NCBI GenBank assembly: GCA_963082975.1
Contig: OY720349.1
Coordinates: forward strand, 44,807,962-44,871,961
Direction: 5' to 3'
DNA from: Labia minor
Lineage: Eukaryota > Arthropoda > Insecta > Dermaptera > Spongiphoridae
DNA: 64,000 bases
Part shown: positions 44,690 through 55,135 of the stretch, in pieces
How the letters are laid out: each line of letters opens with the position of its first letter
Numbering within the stretch: position 1 is the first letter of the stretch
The notes under the pieces: generated by a model
Told to the model about the DNA's origin: nothing
The model's database searches: none
Seen by the model: only the letters and a program-made list of their open reading frames with translations
Program-made: the position numbers and the translations under genes

Positions 44690-45284
44690 CTGGAGTGTCT
44701 CCACTCGATTATCTTGCAAATTTGAATTGTATTAAATAACATATATTATATTTAAATTAAATTTAATAAATTATAAATTAAAATTAATAAATAATATTTA
44801 TTAAATCAGTGCGTGTTTGTCTTTTTGTTGATGGCACCACGTCACATGCTGGCGCGTGATTTGCAGTGTTAAAAAATTAATTCCGGTACTTACAGAGATT
44901 CAATCAAGCTGAAATTCTATATATAGCAGTTTTATACAATTTTTAATCATGTGATAAACTATCAAACATATCTTTATTTTTACGATAAGTTTAGAGAAAA
45001 AAAAATCAAAACGTGGTAGGTAATGACCCTCTTCCGGATGAGTTACATTTCTCAAAAGTTGAAAGAAAACTACAAATTTTGAATAATGCCGGTATACAAA
45101 AATTTCATTATTCTAACTCAAACCGTTTTTGCGTAATCTTGTCTACATACACACATACACACACACTCACATTAATACACAGACATTTTTCTCAACCTTA
45201 GTAAAAATGACTCATGGATCTTCAAAACGTACAAAAACATCAAAATCTCGACATCGAAAATTTTCGTGGCGAGATAGTAAAAAT
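44690..45284 (-). mobile_element. Family B copy B4
   Basis: Ends are CTGGAGTGTCTCCACTCG and GGCGAGATAGTAAAAAT. It shares with B6 a deletion of the second half of the 5' hairpin, so that TCTCGCC joins ACGAAAATTTTCG directly. It also shares about 50 bp of sequence outside the 5' end, so the two belong to one sublineage. Confidence 0.75.
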
Positions 45285-45525
45285 GTTCTTTGATAGAGAA
45301 CTTGACTAAGCTTCATAAATAAAGACTTTCACAGTTTAGTTGAAAGAAAACTACAAATTATGAATAATGCTTGTGTACCAAATTTCATTATTCTAGCTCA
45401 AATCGTTTTTGCATAATCTTGACTACAGACACACACACACAGACATTCTTCTCAACTTTAGTGAAAATGATTCAGGAACCTTCAAAACGTATAAAAACAT
45501 CAAAATCTCGACATCAAAAATTTTA
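45285..45525 (-). mobile_element. Family B partial copy B5 and shared linker
   Basis: About 45285-45335 (TTCTTTGATAGAGAACTTG, AATAAAGACTTTCACAG) is the reverse complement of 61058-61108 next to B6. From about 45339 the family B core resumes (AATAATGCTTGTGTACCAAA, CACACACACACAGACATTC) and stops before the hairpin end. B4 and B5 therefore form a tandem pair. Confidence 0.7.
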
Positions 45526-46475
45526 ATACATAATATTTCTATTATAGTTGTGTTTTACAAGTTAATATTTCGTATTTGGTATGAATTTTAAGCATAGCTG
45601 CTGAATTCACCTAGAGTTATACTTCTATATAGATTGCGAATAGAAATAAAAGGGGAGGAAATTGGCAATAAGATCGAAAATCTTGTAGAATAACATTAAA
45701 TTCAACATAAAAATGGTCCATGTAGGTCGTGAGTGGGTCGAAATGACATAGAATAGACACTCTTGATTAATGATCCAGTTATAAACTTGCAAATTCATGA
45801 GTGTTGTATTTGAAGCGATAGAGATAGATAATATAGATAAATATTATATTATAAAATAAAAAGTAGATAACATTTTTTTAAAATAATTATTTTAGAGAGT
45901 CATATAATAATTTAATTAAATTTATTCATAAATAAGAGGAGCAACATTCGAAAAAATAATTTAAGAAATTACAACTAATATATAAAATAAATGAAATCGT
46001 TTTTTTTTAAAAGACTCATCAAATAAATGATGACAGAGAAATAAGAGTGAAAGGTTAAATAAACTTTGTATATTCATTTAAAATATATGCAAATGGTTTA
46101 TGCTTGTATGATAATATAATTGCTTGATTACTTATTACATGTAACTAGAAAATAATTTTTTATATCTCATTCACACCTTTAGCGTAGGCATATTATGTCC
46201 ATTATAAAACAAATATTGTGTAAAAAATTCTCTACAATACACATGCATACTTTAAAGTACTTTTTAATGATACATACATATTTGTTATCTATTTATTATC
46301 AAATTTAAGTTTACCAACCGTCTTTGCTGTGAACAATTTTAATTCAATAATTTTATTGATTTATACTTTTATTTAATTTAATTTATATATACTTAATAAA
46401 TTTCTAATTTACACCTCTTTTCGAAATATATCGTGGTTTCTTTATATTTTAATTCGATATATATATATATATATA
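45526..46475. other. AT-rich region without genes
   Basis: A mixed patch at 45590-45840 contains GTAGGTCGTGAGTGGGTCG and GCGATAGAGATAGATAATAT. The latter recalls the LINE 3' tip but is too short to call. Confidence 0.4.
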
Positions 46476-46962
46476 CGAGGGTGGTCTGAAAAGTTTGCGA
46501 CCAGATCAAGAAAAACAATGTTTTTCAATTTTTTTTTTTGTTTTATTTTTCAAAATACAAGATAATTGAGACCTGTACGATGTCAGCTGAACGTGTGCAA
46601 AATATTTTGCAAAACCATTTGAATATGGAAAGCTGTGTGCAAGCGTGGGTGCCGCATTTCCTAACGTTAGACCAAAAATTGCTTCAAAAAACCATTTCTA
46701 ACGACAATTTGGCGCTGTAGGCGTAACCAAACGAATTTTTGAGTTGATTCATAACTGTTGATGAGACTTAAATTAAATTAAATCAAATTTAATTAATTAA
46801 TTAAATAATTTATTTATTAATTAAATTAATTAAATTAATTAGAACACCGTTATGAGAAATGTATCAGTGTTGATGGAGATTATGTTGAAAAATATAGCAA
46901 AAAAAAAAATTTAAAACCATCGTTTTTCTTGGTCAGGTCGGAAACTTTTCATCCCACCCTCG
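46476..46962 (+). mobile_element. Deleted mariner element, copy 2
   Basis: Termini CGAGGGTGGTCTGAAAAGTT and, at the right, AAACTTTTCATCCCACCCTCG, flanked by TA on both sides. Transposase remnants: RVQNILQNHLNMESC, VPHFLTLDQKLLQKTISNDN, then stop. After an AT filler comes the C-terminus (about 46843-46920), with codons for a V-DGDYVEKY-like end. The catalytic Asp triad region is deleted. Confidence 0.85.
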
Positions 46963-47489
46963 TATATATATATATATATATTAATCTCGTTTATACAATA
47001 GAGAGTAATCCCTACTTTTTATAATAAAGAGATTGATAAATTTACAAAAAATTTTCAAAGATAACACCTTATTGGGACTACTTCAATAATTAATAAAATT
47101 TCAGACGTTTATTTATCATTACGTACTACATATTCTTACAAATGTATAGAATGTGTATTAAGGAAATGAATACATTTATTAAATATTTTTATTTTTTCAT
47201 ACACATATAAAATTCAAAATACATTCCAATATATAGTTTTAGATTCTTTTTTATAATTGATTAATTTATTCAGGCAATTAAAATAGGAAAGTGGACTGTT
47301 GGATTCATTAATTTAATGAAGATATCATATATTATATATAATTTAATGTCTCTGATTATTACTATGAGACACGCGACTTTATTGGTCGGTGTCAAAACTT
47401 ACTTTCAAAAAAAAAAAAAAAATAGCAAAGCACTCTGCTTTTAAAAATAAATCTCTTTCTGAATTCTAATTGACTCTAATTTATCTCTA
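46963..47489. other. AT-rich region without genes
   Basis: (TA)n flank of mariner copy 2, then AT-rich sequence. No gene. Confidence 0.5.
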
Positions 47490-47935
47490 GACATGTTTTA
47501 CATCTTGTTTATTGACTCAAGCTCGTTAATAACGACACTCCATAATATTGTTGAAATTACTAACAGTCAAGGTGTAAGATTCAGGGGGGTAACAACCCCA
47601 AACAGCGAGCTGCCCAATTCAGCTGCATTTCCTTCAGTCCATTGTTTAATTGGTGCAGTTGTTGGGCCAAGCTGTTTTTGGCTACCCCTATGCATGTGTG
47701 AATGTGCAGCAGCCAAATGGGCCTCCCTTCCTTATCCAACACCCGCCCTTTTCCCTTTTGGGCTGATATCGCGCCATACGCGCCAACACCTGTCACTGAT
47801 GCCGATGTCGATGTCGATTGAAACGACCATTTGTCCTCGACGGAGCCATCTTCGAATTGCCAGTTGTCGAGCAGTTGCCTATTTAATTGAATAATTATCG
47901 TCCAACATTCTCCCCACCACCCCCTCTACTTTACT
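47490..47935. other. Large GC-rich island, possible enhancer or conserved non-coding element
   Basis: Well-mixed unique sequence including GGGGGGTAACAACCCC, CATTGTTTAATTGGTGCAG, GGGCTGATATCGCGCCATAC and GATGTCGATGTCGATTG. A 133-codon plus-strand frame and a 71-codon minus frame overlap here. Neither shows a recognisable domain, and the plus frame starts in AT noise. An unrecognised exon cannot be excluded. Confidence 0.4.
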
Positions 47936-48372
47936 TAACTTATCGCCAATGATGAGGCCTTCTGTTCACTTTAATAACAATATACATTTCTTTCAGAGAG
48001 ATATTTTTACAATAATAAATAAAAAAAAAAAGAAATAATTAATAAATATTTAATTTTGATGAATTCATCTTTTATAAATTGTATTTAACGTTTCCATAGT
48101 ACAGAACAAAAATTGTTTCTAATTTATCAATAAATAATAACTTCAATATATTTATAATATCTATTGTGTATCTAAAGTTTTTTTAACGCACCATTGATCA
48201 ACCAAAATTCTTCTGCAAATTCAATATCAATAGAGATGTCTTTTCCCAATCGGTTTTTTATGTGAATCGCTTTCTCACTAATATCTCGTTACCCACTCAG
48301 AGGTTATAATTCTCAATACCTCTTTTGATGCTAAGTATTTCCTTATTTTGCGATCTCCAAAATTATCATCTG
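47936..48372. other. AT-rich region; small mixed patch
   Basis: A patch at 48230-48350 has CCCAATCGG and TCTCGTTACCCACTCAG. No gene. Confidence 0.45.
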
Positions 48373-48752
48373 CAGTGGCGGATTAAGTTGATTGGGGGCC
48401 CCGGGTGGTAAAATTGAAATGGGCCCTCTGTTATTTATAATTATAATTGAAAGACACATTTTGTTTATATTATAATTTAGGCTGTTTTATACTTAAATAT
48501 ATAGTACTTATGTAAAAAATACATAATTTTTACTGTGGTCCCTGAGACCCAAAATTGATTATTTTTTCTTAAGTTAGTCGGGGTTCAAACACGACCGAAT
48601 AAAGATTTGTTGTTCAACTCCGATTATCCATAAACTCAACAGTTTTTTTAAATTTTTTTTAAAGAATTATTTTTATTTAGGTTTCGGTGGGCCCCTCGGG
48701 CTGGTGGGCCCCGGGCGGCCGCCCGGTCCGCCCGGCGTTTAATCCGCCTCTG
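48373..48752. mobile_element. hAT-type MITE (380 bp)
   Basis: Termini CAGTGGCGGATTAAG and, inverted, CAGAGGCGGATTAAA, with GGGGCCCCGGG sub-terminal motifs on both sides. Flanking octamers ATCATCTG (48365-48372) and CTCATCTG (48753-48760) match at 7 of 8, as expected for a hAT 8-bp duplication. It is non-coding. The CAGTGGCGGATTAA end is familiar from animal hAT elements. Confidence 0.8.
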
Positions 48753-49319
48753 CTCATCTGCATCGATTTTTGATGCATAAATTCTAAGAAGTATTCTCAT
48801 TATCGTCAGCTGATTGTATTTGAAAAAAAACAAAATCTGAAATTTCAATATATTAAAAACAAATGAAGTAGTTTGAATATGACTCAAATTTATAGTGTTC
48901 AATGCACCAATCTACAAATATTCATCATTTAACATACTTATTAAAAAATAACTAAATTAAAATTAAAAGATTAGTTTAGGGTGGATGTAATGAAAATATT
49001 ATTAAAAAAAAAACAAAAAACAATCAAATGGAAAAAGAAGTTTAAAATTTTGAGCTTCTGAACTTAAGAACGACGGATTGAACATTACTAAATTAGAAGT
49101 ATATTAATATAACGTATTTTTATAATTTATTTTAGATGCACAAGGAAAATTTATGGCTGATAACATTTTTTTTATTATTGGTTTTCCGATACGTATATCT
49201 GAAATGCCTTATGCATTGTCCTAAAACATTTGTCCCCTTGATTTGATAAGGTTAGATAGAGCCCCTATGGAGAAAAGGATTATATTAATATTGCATAGAG
49301 AAATGGAAAATTTGAAAAA
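48753..49319. other. AT-rich region without genes
   Basis: Nothing assignable. A mixed patch at 49200-49280 leads into the next island. Confidence 0.45.
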
Positions 49320-49605
49320 TGTTTATTTTGTAAATGGTTAGTCTGATTCGAGCCAATGCTAATGAATGCAAAGGCCGTTTGAGAGGCCGAAGGGGCGGTG
49401 GATGGGCCACGTGTCTATTGAGGCCTTTGGGGGTTTCAGCCACCTGGCCTGGATTAAGAGACTGTTTTAAGGGGGTGCATGTTTCCTCATTAGAACTTCG
49501 AATAGATTTCCCACAGGAATCAACCCTAGATCTGTTTGGCCATTTGCCTTCACGTGTCCCTAACAAACACTCACTCACCCCATTCACTATGCTTAAAAAA
49601 TAAAG
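49320..49605. other. GC-rich island with two CACGTG E-boxes
   Basis: Unique sequence with GCCAATGCTAATGAATGC, GGCCGAAGGGGCGGTGG, CACGTG at 49408-49413 and 49551-49556, and CCACAGGAATCAACCC. Open frames of 89 (plus) and 100 (minus) codons span it, but neither shows a known domain. It is a candidate enhancer or conserved non-coding element. Confidence 0.4.
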
Positions 49606-50019
49606 ATGGAGACACGATCAATATTATTTCTAATTTGCATCAAATAAAATAAATGACCAGGTGTGTATTATAAAAACACCAAGTAAACGATTTTTTTTTT
49701 AATAATTTAAATGTTTGAATTAGTGAAAATAAAATTAATAAATAAACTTTGTCTATCATTCAACGCAATGAAAAAGCTATATTTCTATAGTATTCACATT
49801 TAATAGATTGATATTCAATTCTCTTTTGAAATATTAGACCACAAATGTTTTATGACTATAATTTGAAAAAATGAATTTCAAATTTATTTTCTATTTTTTT
49901 TTTTTTTTGATGTAAAGAACAAATATATATTTATCCATAAAACACAATTTTATTTGGTATAAAAAGTCCATAAATCCATCCTATAAAATTGAAATTTTTC
50001 ATTTTATTAAAAGTGTATA
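49606..50019. other. AT-rich region without genes
   Basis: No assignable feature. Confidence 0.5.
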
Positions 50020-50360
50020 TCAGAAACTTTCCCTCTCTCATTCTCTCTCTCTTCTCTCTCTCTTTCTTTCTCAATCGTCTTTATGAATTTCCATTTAAAT
50101 CAGCAATTAATGAACTAATCAGAACGGACTTAAGGGTTGTCACTTACAGACGATATTTGACTCCTGTCGCCGATAATCTTTATAGATGGCCATTTCGCAG
50201 CCTCCCTTTTTTATTGCTACCCCTCTTATCAGTCCCTGACTCCCTGAAATGTCATTGAAATTTAAATCGGATGATTTTACACCCGGTGTGACATCTGGTG
50301 TCTCGGGAGAGACAAAAACCCTATCAACATCGATTGAGATTCTACTTTTGCCAATCAGAA
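50020..50360. other. GC-richer island, possible conserved non-coding element
   Basis: A CT-rich microsatellite (50030-50072) is followed by unique sequence with AGAACGGACTTAAGGGTTG, CCTGTCGCCGATAATC and GACATCTGGTGTCTCGGGAG. The 89-codon frame is not credible. Confidence 0.3.
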
Positions 50361-50696
50361 ACCCTTACATTTAAAATCACCATTTTGCTAATTTAAGTAA
50401 TTCTATGAAACAACTCAATTTTTGTTAAATATAATCTTAATAAAATATAAAATTAAGATAACTAAATCAAATTTCACATATATTTAACTAATTTATAGTA
50501 ATAATCACCTAAGTAAAGTTTTGTAATAATAATAATAATAATTCATTTTTATTTTGAAAAAATATTTTATCTGAATAAAAATACTGTTATTTTTTTAATA
50601 TAAAAATTAGAATAAGTTCATTGTAATACTTTCTTTAATTTTATAATCGATTTTTTTTAATTAGACGATAAAGTAGTATTTATCTTTATTGGATAT
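50361..50696. other. AT-rich region without genes
   Basis: A short (TAA)n run lies near 50526-50540. Nothing else. Confidence 0.5.
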
Positions 50697-51292
50697 AATT
50701 TTTACCGACCGACGATAGTAAGGGAGGTATTGTATTCACACCAAATTTCACATGTGGAGATTTTTACATATCTCCACGAATCATGCATTTTCTTAACAGA
50801 AAAAAGTATTTTTAGCATGATGTCTGTCCGTCCGTCCGTTTGTCCGTATAGATGTGTACAGCCTGAATGGCTCAACGGATGATGAAATTTGGTATATTTA
50901 CTTAATGCATCAGTATGATGAATTGATCAACTTTTGGTGCAAATCTGGAAACCGGAAGTGGTAGTATTACCGATCGACGATAGGAAGAGAAGGGTTATTT
51001 TCACACCAAATTTCACATGAGAAGATTGTATTGGTTTTATCCTCGGGAAAAATCATCTTTATTAGTTTTTTCTTAATTTAAAATTATATGACGTCATCCA
51101 GCCATTCATGACGTCACAGTCTTACATATATATTATAAATAAAATAAAATTAAAAATATTTATGTTATATCCATATGTGTTTTATATTACATTAATAGAT
51201 ATATTAAAATTATTTGAAATTGTTTCTGTAACTGGAAATTAATTTATTTCAAACCGTCGGTCGGTTCGGACCTGGCCACAGGTCAACTTATT
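50697..51292 (+). mobile_element. Family A copy A8
   Basis: Both ends are intact (TTTTTACCGACCGACGATAG; GTCGGTCGGTTCGGACCTGG with hairpin and GGTCAACTTATTT). The TCCG array is short (50823-50845), the second half begins CGATCGACGATAGGAAGAG, and paired TGACGTCA sites lie near 51090-51117. It is a near-complete copy. Confidence 0.75.
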
Positions 51293-51540
51293 TGTATTGT
51301 GATGGAAATGAAATGTGAGTAATTATAAGAAATAATTAAACATATTATTTAACTCAATTTAATTGTATATATTAATCAAATCAATGATGAAATATATATA
51401 GATTATTTGTATAGAAAGGATTATCCAAGTTCTCTCAAAGTTGATTTTTGTTAATAATAATATTTTTTTTACTTGTTTCTAGAATACTTAGACATACTCT
51501 TTATATTTATTGAAATTTTGTTAAAGAACAACAATTTCGT

Positions 51541-51583
51541 TTATATTTTGGGGTGTCTAACCAAAATATTTTGAAAATCACTG
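51541..51583 (-). mobile_element. hAT-like terminal fragment
   Basis: On the minus strand CAGTGATTTTCAAAATATTT resembles a hAT (Charlie-type) terminus. Only this end is visible. Confidence 0.3.
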
Positions 51584-51879
51584 ATCTACTATATTCTATA
51601 TATTTATTAAGGGTTTCAAATATTTAACAGAAGCGCTAAAACGTTTTATTCGAAATCGTTTTATAATCTTGTTAAAATTCATGAATCAGAATCAGCTATT
51701 AACACAAAACAAGATATATTCACAAACTATTATTATTGAAATTTTCGGAATTTGGTAAACTTTTAAATTTTTTTTTTTTTATATATATTGTAAATTAGAT
51801 ATCATAAAAGTTTTAAATAAATAAATTAAGCTAAATTATATGTAAATGTTGCTCATTTAAAATTGGATAAATTTAGCTT

Positions 51880-52035
51880 TGATAGTTTCTGTTGCGCTTC
51901 AATCAGGCAGTCCAGGTAGCCGAGAGGAGACTAAGACAGGTGTCGATTAATGCAATTCACTGATCAGTTAAACGTTTATTTGTTATGATTCAGGATTTTT
52001 TTATCGTTCGACCTCGTCAACATATGACGCTCGAT
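51880..52035. other. Small GC-richer island
   Basis: GGCAGTCCAGGTAGCCGAGAG and TCGTTCGACCTCGTC are embedded in AT-rich DNA. Unique here; no ORF. Confidence 0.25.
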
Positions 52036-52778
52036 GATTCAAATTTTATAAATATACATATATTCCTATAGAATATTTATAAATAAATAAAAAAAAATAC
52101 TTTTAATGAATAATAAATTCTAAAAGTATTGTTCTGCCACAGCGGTCTTTGTATCACAAGTCAAGAAAATTTTTACTCATGAATTTACCTTTCTGGTAAT
52201 TAAAAGAACTTTTCTATTTAAATTTTAAAATATGGAATTTATAAAAATAATAATTTAGAATTTTAAAATTATTCATTCTATTAGATATATTTTCTTTATT
52301 ATCAGATGTCTTTTAGGAAAGTTTATTTTTAAATAATATTAATTAACGAATAAATTGAAAGGTATTTATTATTGATAGAGTAATCCCTTTCTATATAATA
52401 ATCATTTAAGAAAAAGATAACCCATTCACCAAAAATAAATTTTCTTGGAAATTGATAAATATTATTTATATTGAATTTTAAACAAATATATTAATATATT
52501 TTATTTTATATTTTAGTGGTTAAGTTATTTTTCAAGAAGACGAATGTCTTTTCTCTTGGAGGGCAATGAAAACTTCTATTTATTCTTTAGTACGTATGTA
52601 AATATGTTTTCTTATTAATTAATAGTCATCTTTTATACTAACATTAAGTAATATGAATATTATTAAGTGTTATATTTTTTATATATCGTTGAGAATTATC
52701 TATAATCTCGCCCAGTTCTATAATTGTTTAAGATTTTGAGCTATATTGGTTAACACTTAGGAATTTAAAATAATAAAA
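52036..52778. other. AT-rich region without genes
   Basis: No assignable feature. Confidence 0.5.
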
Positions 52779-53396
52779 ATCGGGACAACGGGGGTGTCCT
52801 CCCCTAGACTTTCCCGCATATAAATAGGTAATTAGGTTATTCTTATTATGTTTTAACAACAATAAAAATAAACAAACTAATTAATTGAAATTATAAAGTA
52901 AAATGGTTTAACACTATTATATATATTTATAATTTACACCTAACGCTACTTGTATAGGTAAAATGTCACTTCCGGTAATCAGATCATGATGAAATTTGGT
53001 ACCTGAATTTTTTTCATATTTTTAAATCTATATACAAAATATGAAGCAAATATCTCGAAGCAAACTGGTACTTTACTTGAAAGGTAAACGCAACCAGTGT
53101 AGGTAAAGTACCACTTCCGGTTAACCGATTTTGACGAAATTTTGAGAGAAATCTACAAACTGTGAATAATATCGGTGTACCAAATTTCGAAGTCCTAGCT
53201 TGATTAGTTTCTGAGTAAATTCGCTCACTGACAAACATTACATACATCCATACATACACACACACAGACATAATTCGAAAAATGGTATTTTCCGACTCAG
53301 GGAGGTCTAAAACGTCAAGATCTATCGAAATCTCGAAGTCGAAATTTTTGACGATTCCAATACTTCCCTTATACGAAGTATGCGGGAAAGTAAAAA
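52779..53396 (-). mobile_element. Family C copy C2
   Basis: Nearly the same as C1 throughout. The terminal hairpin is disturbed by a small insertion (CGGGACAACGGGGGTGTCC in place of CGGGAGTGTCC). The right end ATGCGGGAAAGTAAAAA is intact. The 85-codon minus frame is repeat sequence. Confidence 0.75.
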
Positions 53397-54602
53397 TTAG
53401 TTAATGATTTTTAAATCTTATTTAAAAATGAAAATTTTTACTTTTATTTAAAAATATTTATTAAATTATTAAAAATTGTGTATAAAATATCTTAAAATAT
53501 TCAAATTTTAAACTATTTTAAGTAATTAATTTTTTTTAAATTCTTGTTCTATCAGGAGGGACTAGTGTATCAAATTCTCCAATCTTAAGATGGCTTTTTT
53601 TATTGAATTTATAAGTAAATTATTTATTTATTTTATTTTTGTTTTAAGTGTCAAAAGACATTTTTTTTCCTAATGAAAATGTTTTTTATTCTTTTAAAAA
53701 CATCTATGAGAAAACATGAATCAAATTTATGTATTTAAGTAAAACAGATGAATGAAATGCATTTTTTAACATTCGAAATTCGAGAAAGGTCCGAATATAT
53801 AATTATTTATTTTTTTAAGATGAATTCTTTCATTCTTAGATTTTATGCCCCAGGCTGAAAGGGGTAGAGAAACAATTTTAATCATTTAATTATATAAATT
53901 TCTTAAGATATATAGAAAACAACCGCGTGAATCTAAATTTTTTGAATGAAATAGAATAAAAATTAAATTAAAAAAAAAATAATCTTAAATTTTTTTTTAT
54001 TGTTTTTCTGTTTTGTAGAATTTTAAACATTTTAGTAAATGATAAGCAATTATTATTATAAAAAAATTTAGAGCAATCATGAAAAACTTTGACATGGAAT
54101 CTAAATAAAAAAATATGGTAGAATTCAAAAAATTGGTAAATTAATTGGAGTAACCGACACCTGCCTCTTGTCTTTTGCTCTATTCATACCAACAAAAGGA
54201 TTTAAAAATAGATGATTTAAGTAATTTTATCTTTTTAAATATAATTTTATAAATTTTAATAAACTAAAAAGGTTCTTTATAACTTTTTCTTTTAATTTTT
54301 TATGATGATAGTTGTTTCTATTTAATTATATATTCATTTTTTTTAATAATCAAAAAATAAAAATCAGTTAAAAAAACTACATTTTTCAGAAAAAATATAT
54401 TTTTTTAAGATTATATACTCCGATCTATTTTCATTATTTATTTAGTTAAATGATTATTTATAAAATGATTATGTATACAAAATCTTAGTAATATATATTT
54501 TAATTATAGTTTACTATTCTATATAATATTTTGAATTCTGCATAGTATACATTTTTCTTTACAAATATAAATTAAAACAAATGACGAAGTGAGGGATCTA
54601 TG
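53397..54602. other. AT-rich region without genes
   Basis: Small mixed patches (53545-53590, 53840-53870) have no assignable feature. Confidence 0.5.
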
Positions 54603-54785
54603 TATGAAGGTCATTCAATAATAAAGAGACAAATGGCTAAAGGTCAAAAATGGTTTATTTGATTCTTACAAAATTCAGACTATTTTTCAACATAATAACT
54701 CCCCACAGTTATACACTTGTTCCATGCGGCTTCATAATTCTTTCGATTTACTCCGAAACCATTGGAGTGGTACTTAGTATTTGAT
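54603..54785 (-). mobile_element. Mariner 3' end fragment
   Basis: On the minus strand the sequence reads NYEAAWNKCITVGSYYVEK-like, the transposase C-terminus, then a stop. It ends at an inverted-repeat-type terminus GAATGACCTTCA next to TA (54603-54604). It belongs to a different mariner lineage from copies 1 and 2. The 5' part is missing. Confidence 0.65.
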
Positions 54786-54901
54786 TGAATGTAGTAAAAG
54801 GTTTTCATCAATTTTGTTTCATTTTTATGTGATTATTTAAAATATATTTTAATTTAATCAGTAAATTAATTATATATATTATTATTGTATATGATATATT
54901 T

Positions 54902-55135
54902 ATCTATCTATGTGGCTCAACGGTACTCGTAAGTTCTTGGCCGCAACAATCACATTTCTCCAAGTGTCCCTATCCTGAGCCACAACCTTCCAGTCCCTAT
55001 CCTCTCCCATTTCTCTCACGTCCCTTCCTACATTATCCACCCACCGCGTCCTTGATCTTCCAAGCGGGCGTTTCCCACTCGGTCTCCCCCCAATATATTT
55101 TTTGCCATTCTATCTTCTCCCATTCTAGCCACGTG
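54902..55135 (-). pseudogene. LINE reverse-transcriptase 3' fragment D4
   Basis: On the minus strand it reads from ATTCTAGCCAGAATGG-like through GRPSGKRPLGRSRTRWVDN and VREMG to DRDTW, ending GTTGAGCCACATAGATAGAT. It is homologous to D3 and heavily 5'-truncated, a typical dead-on-arrival insertion. Confidence 0.75.

Noticed and set aside
47493-47894. 133-codon plus-strand frame as a coding exon
   Set aside because: It starts in AT-rich noise, shows no domain, and another frame overlaps on the other strand. An island with regulatory character fits as well or better.
49285-49603. Overlapping 89- and 100-codon frames on both strands
   Set aside because: Both are open because the island is short and GC-richer. 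No recognisable motif and no start context favours either.
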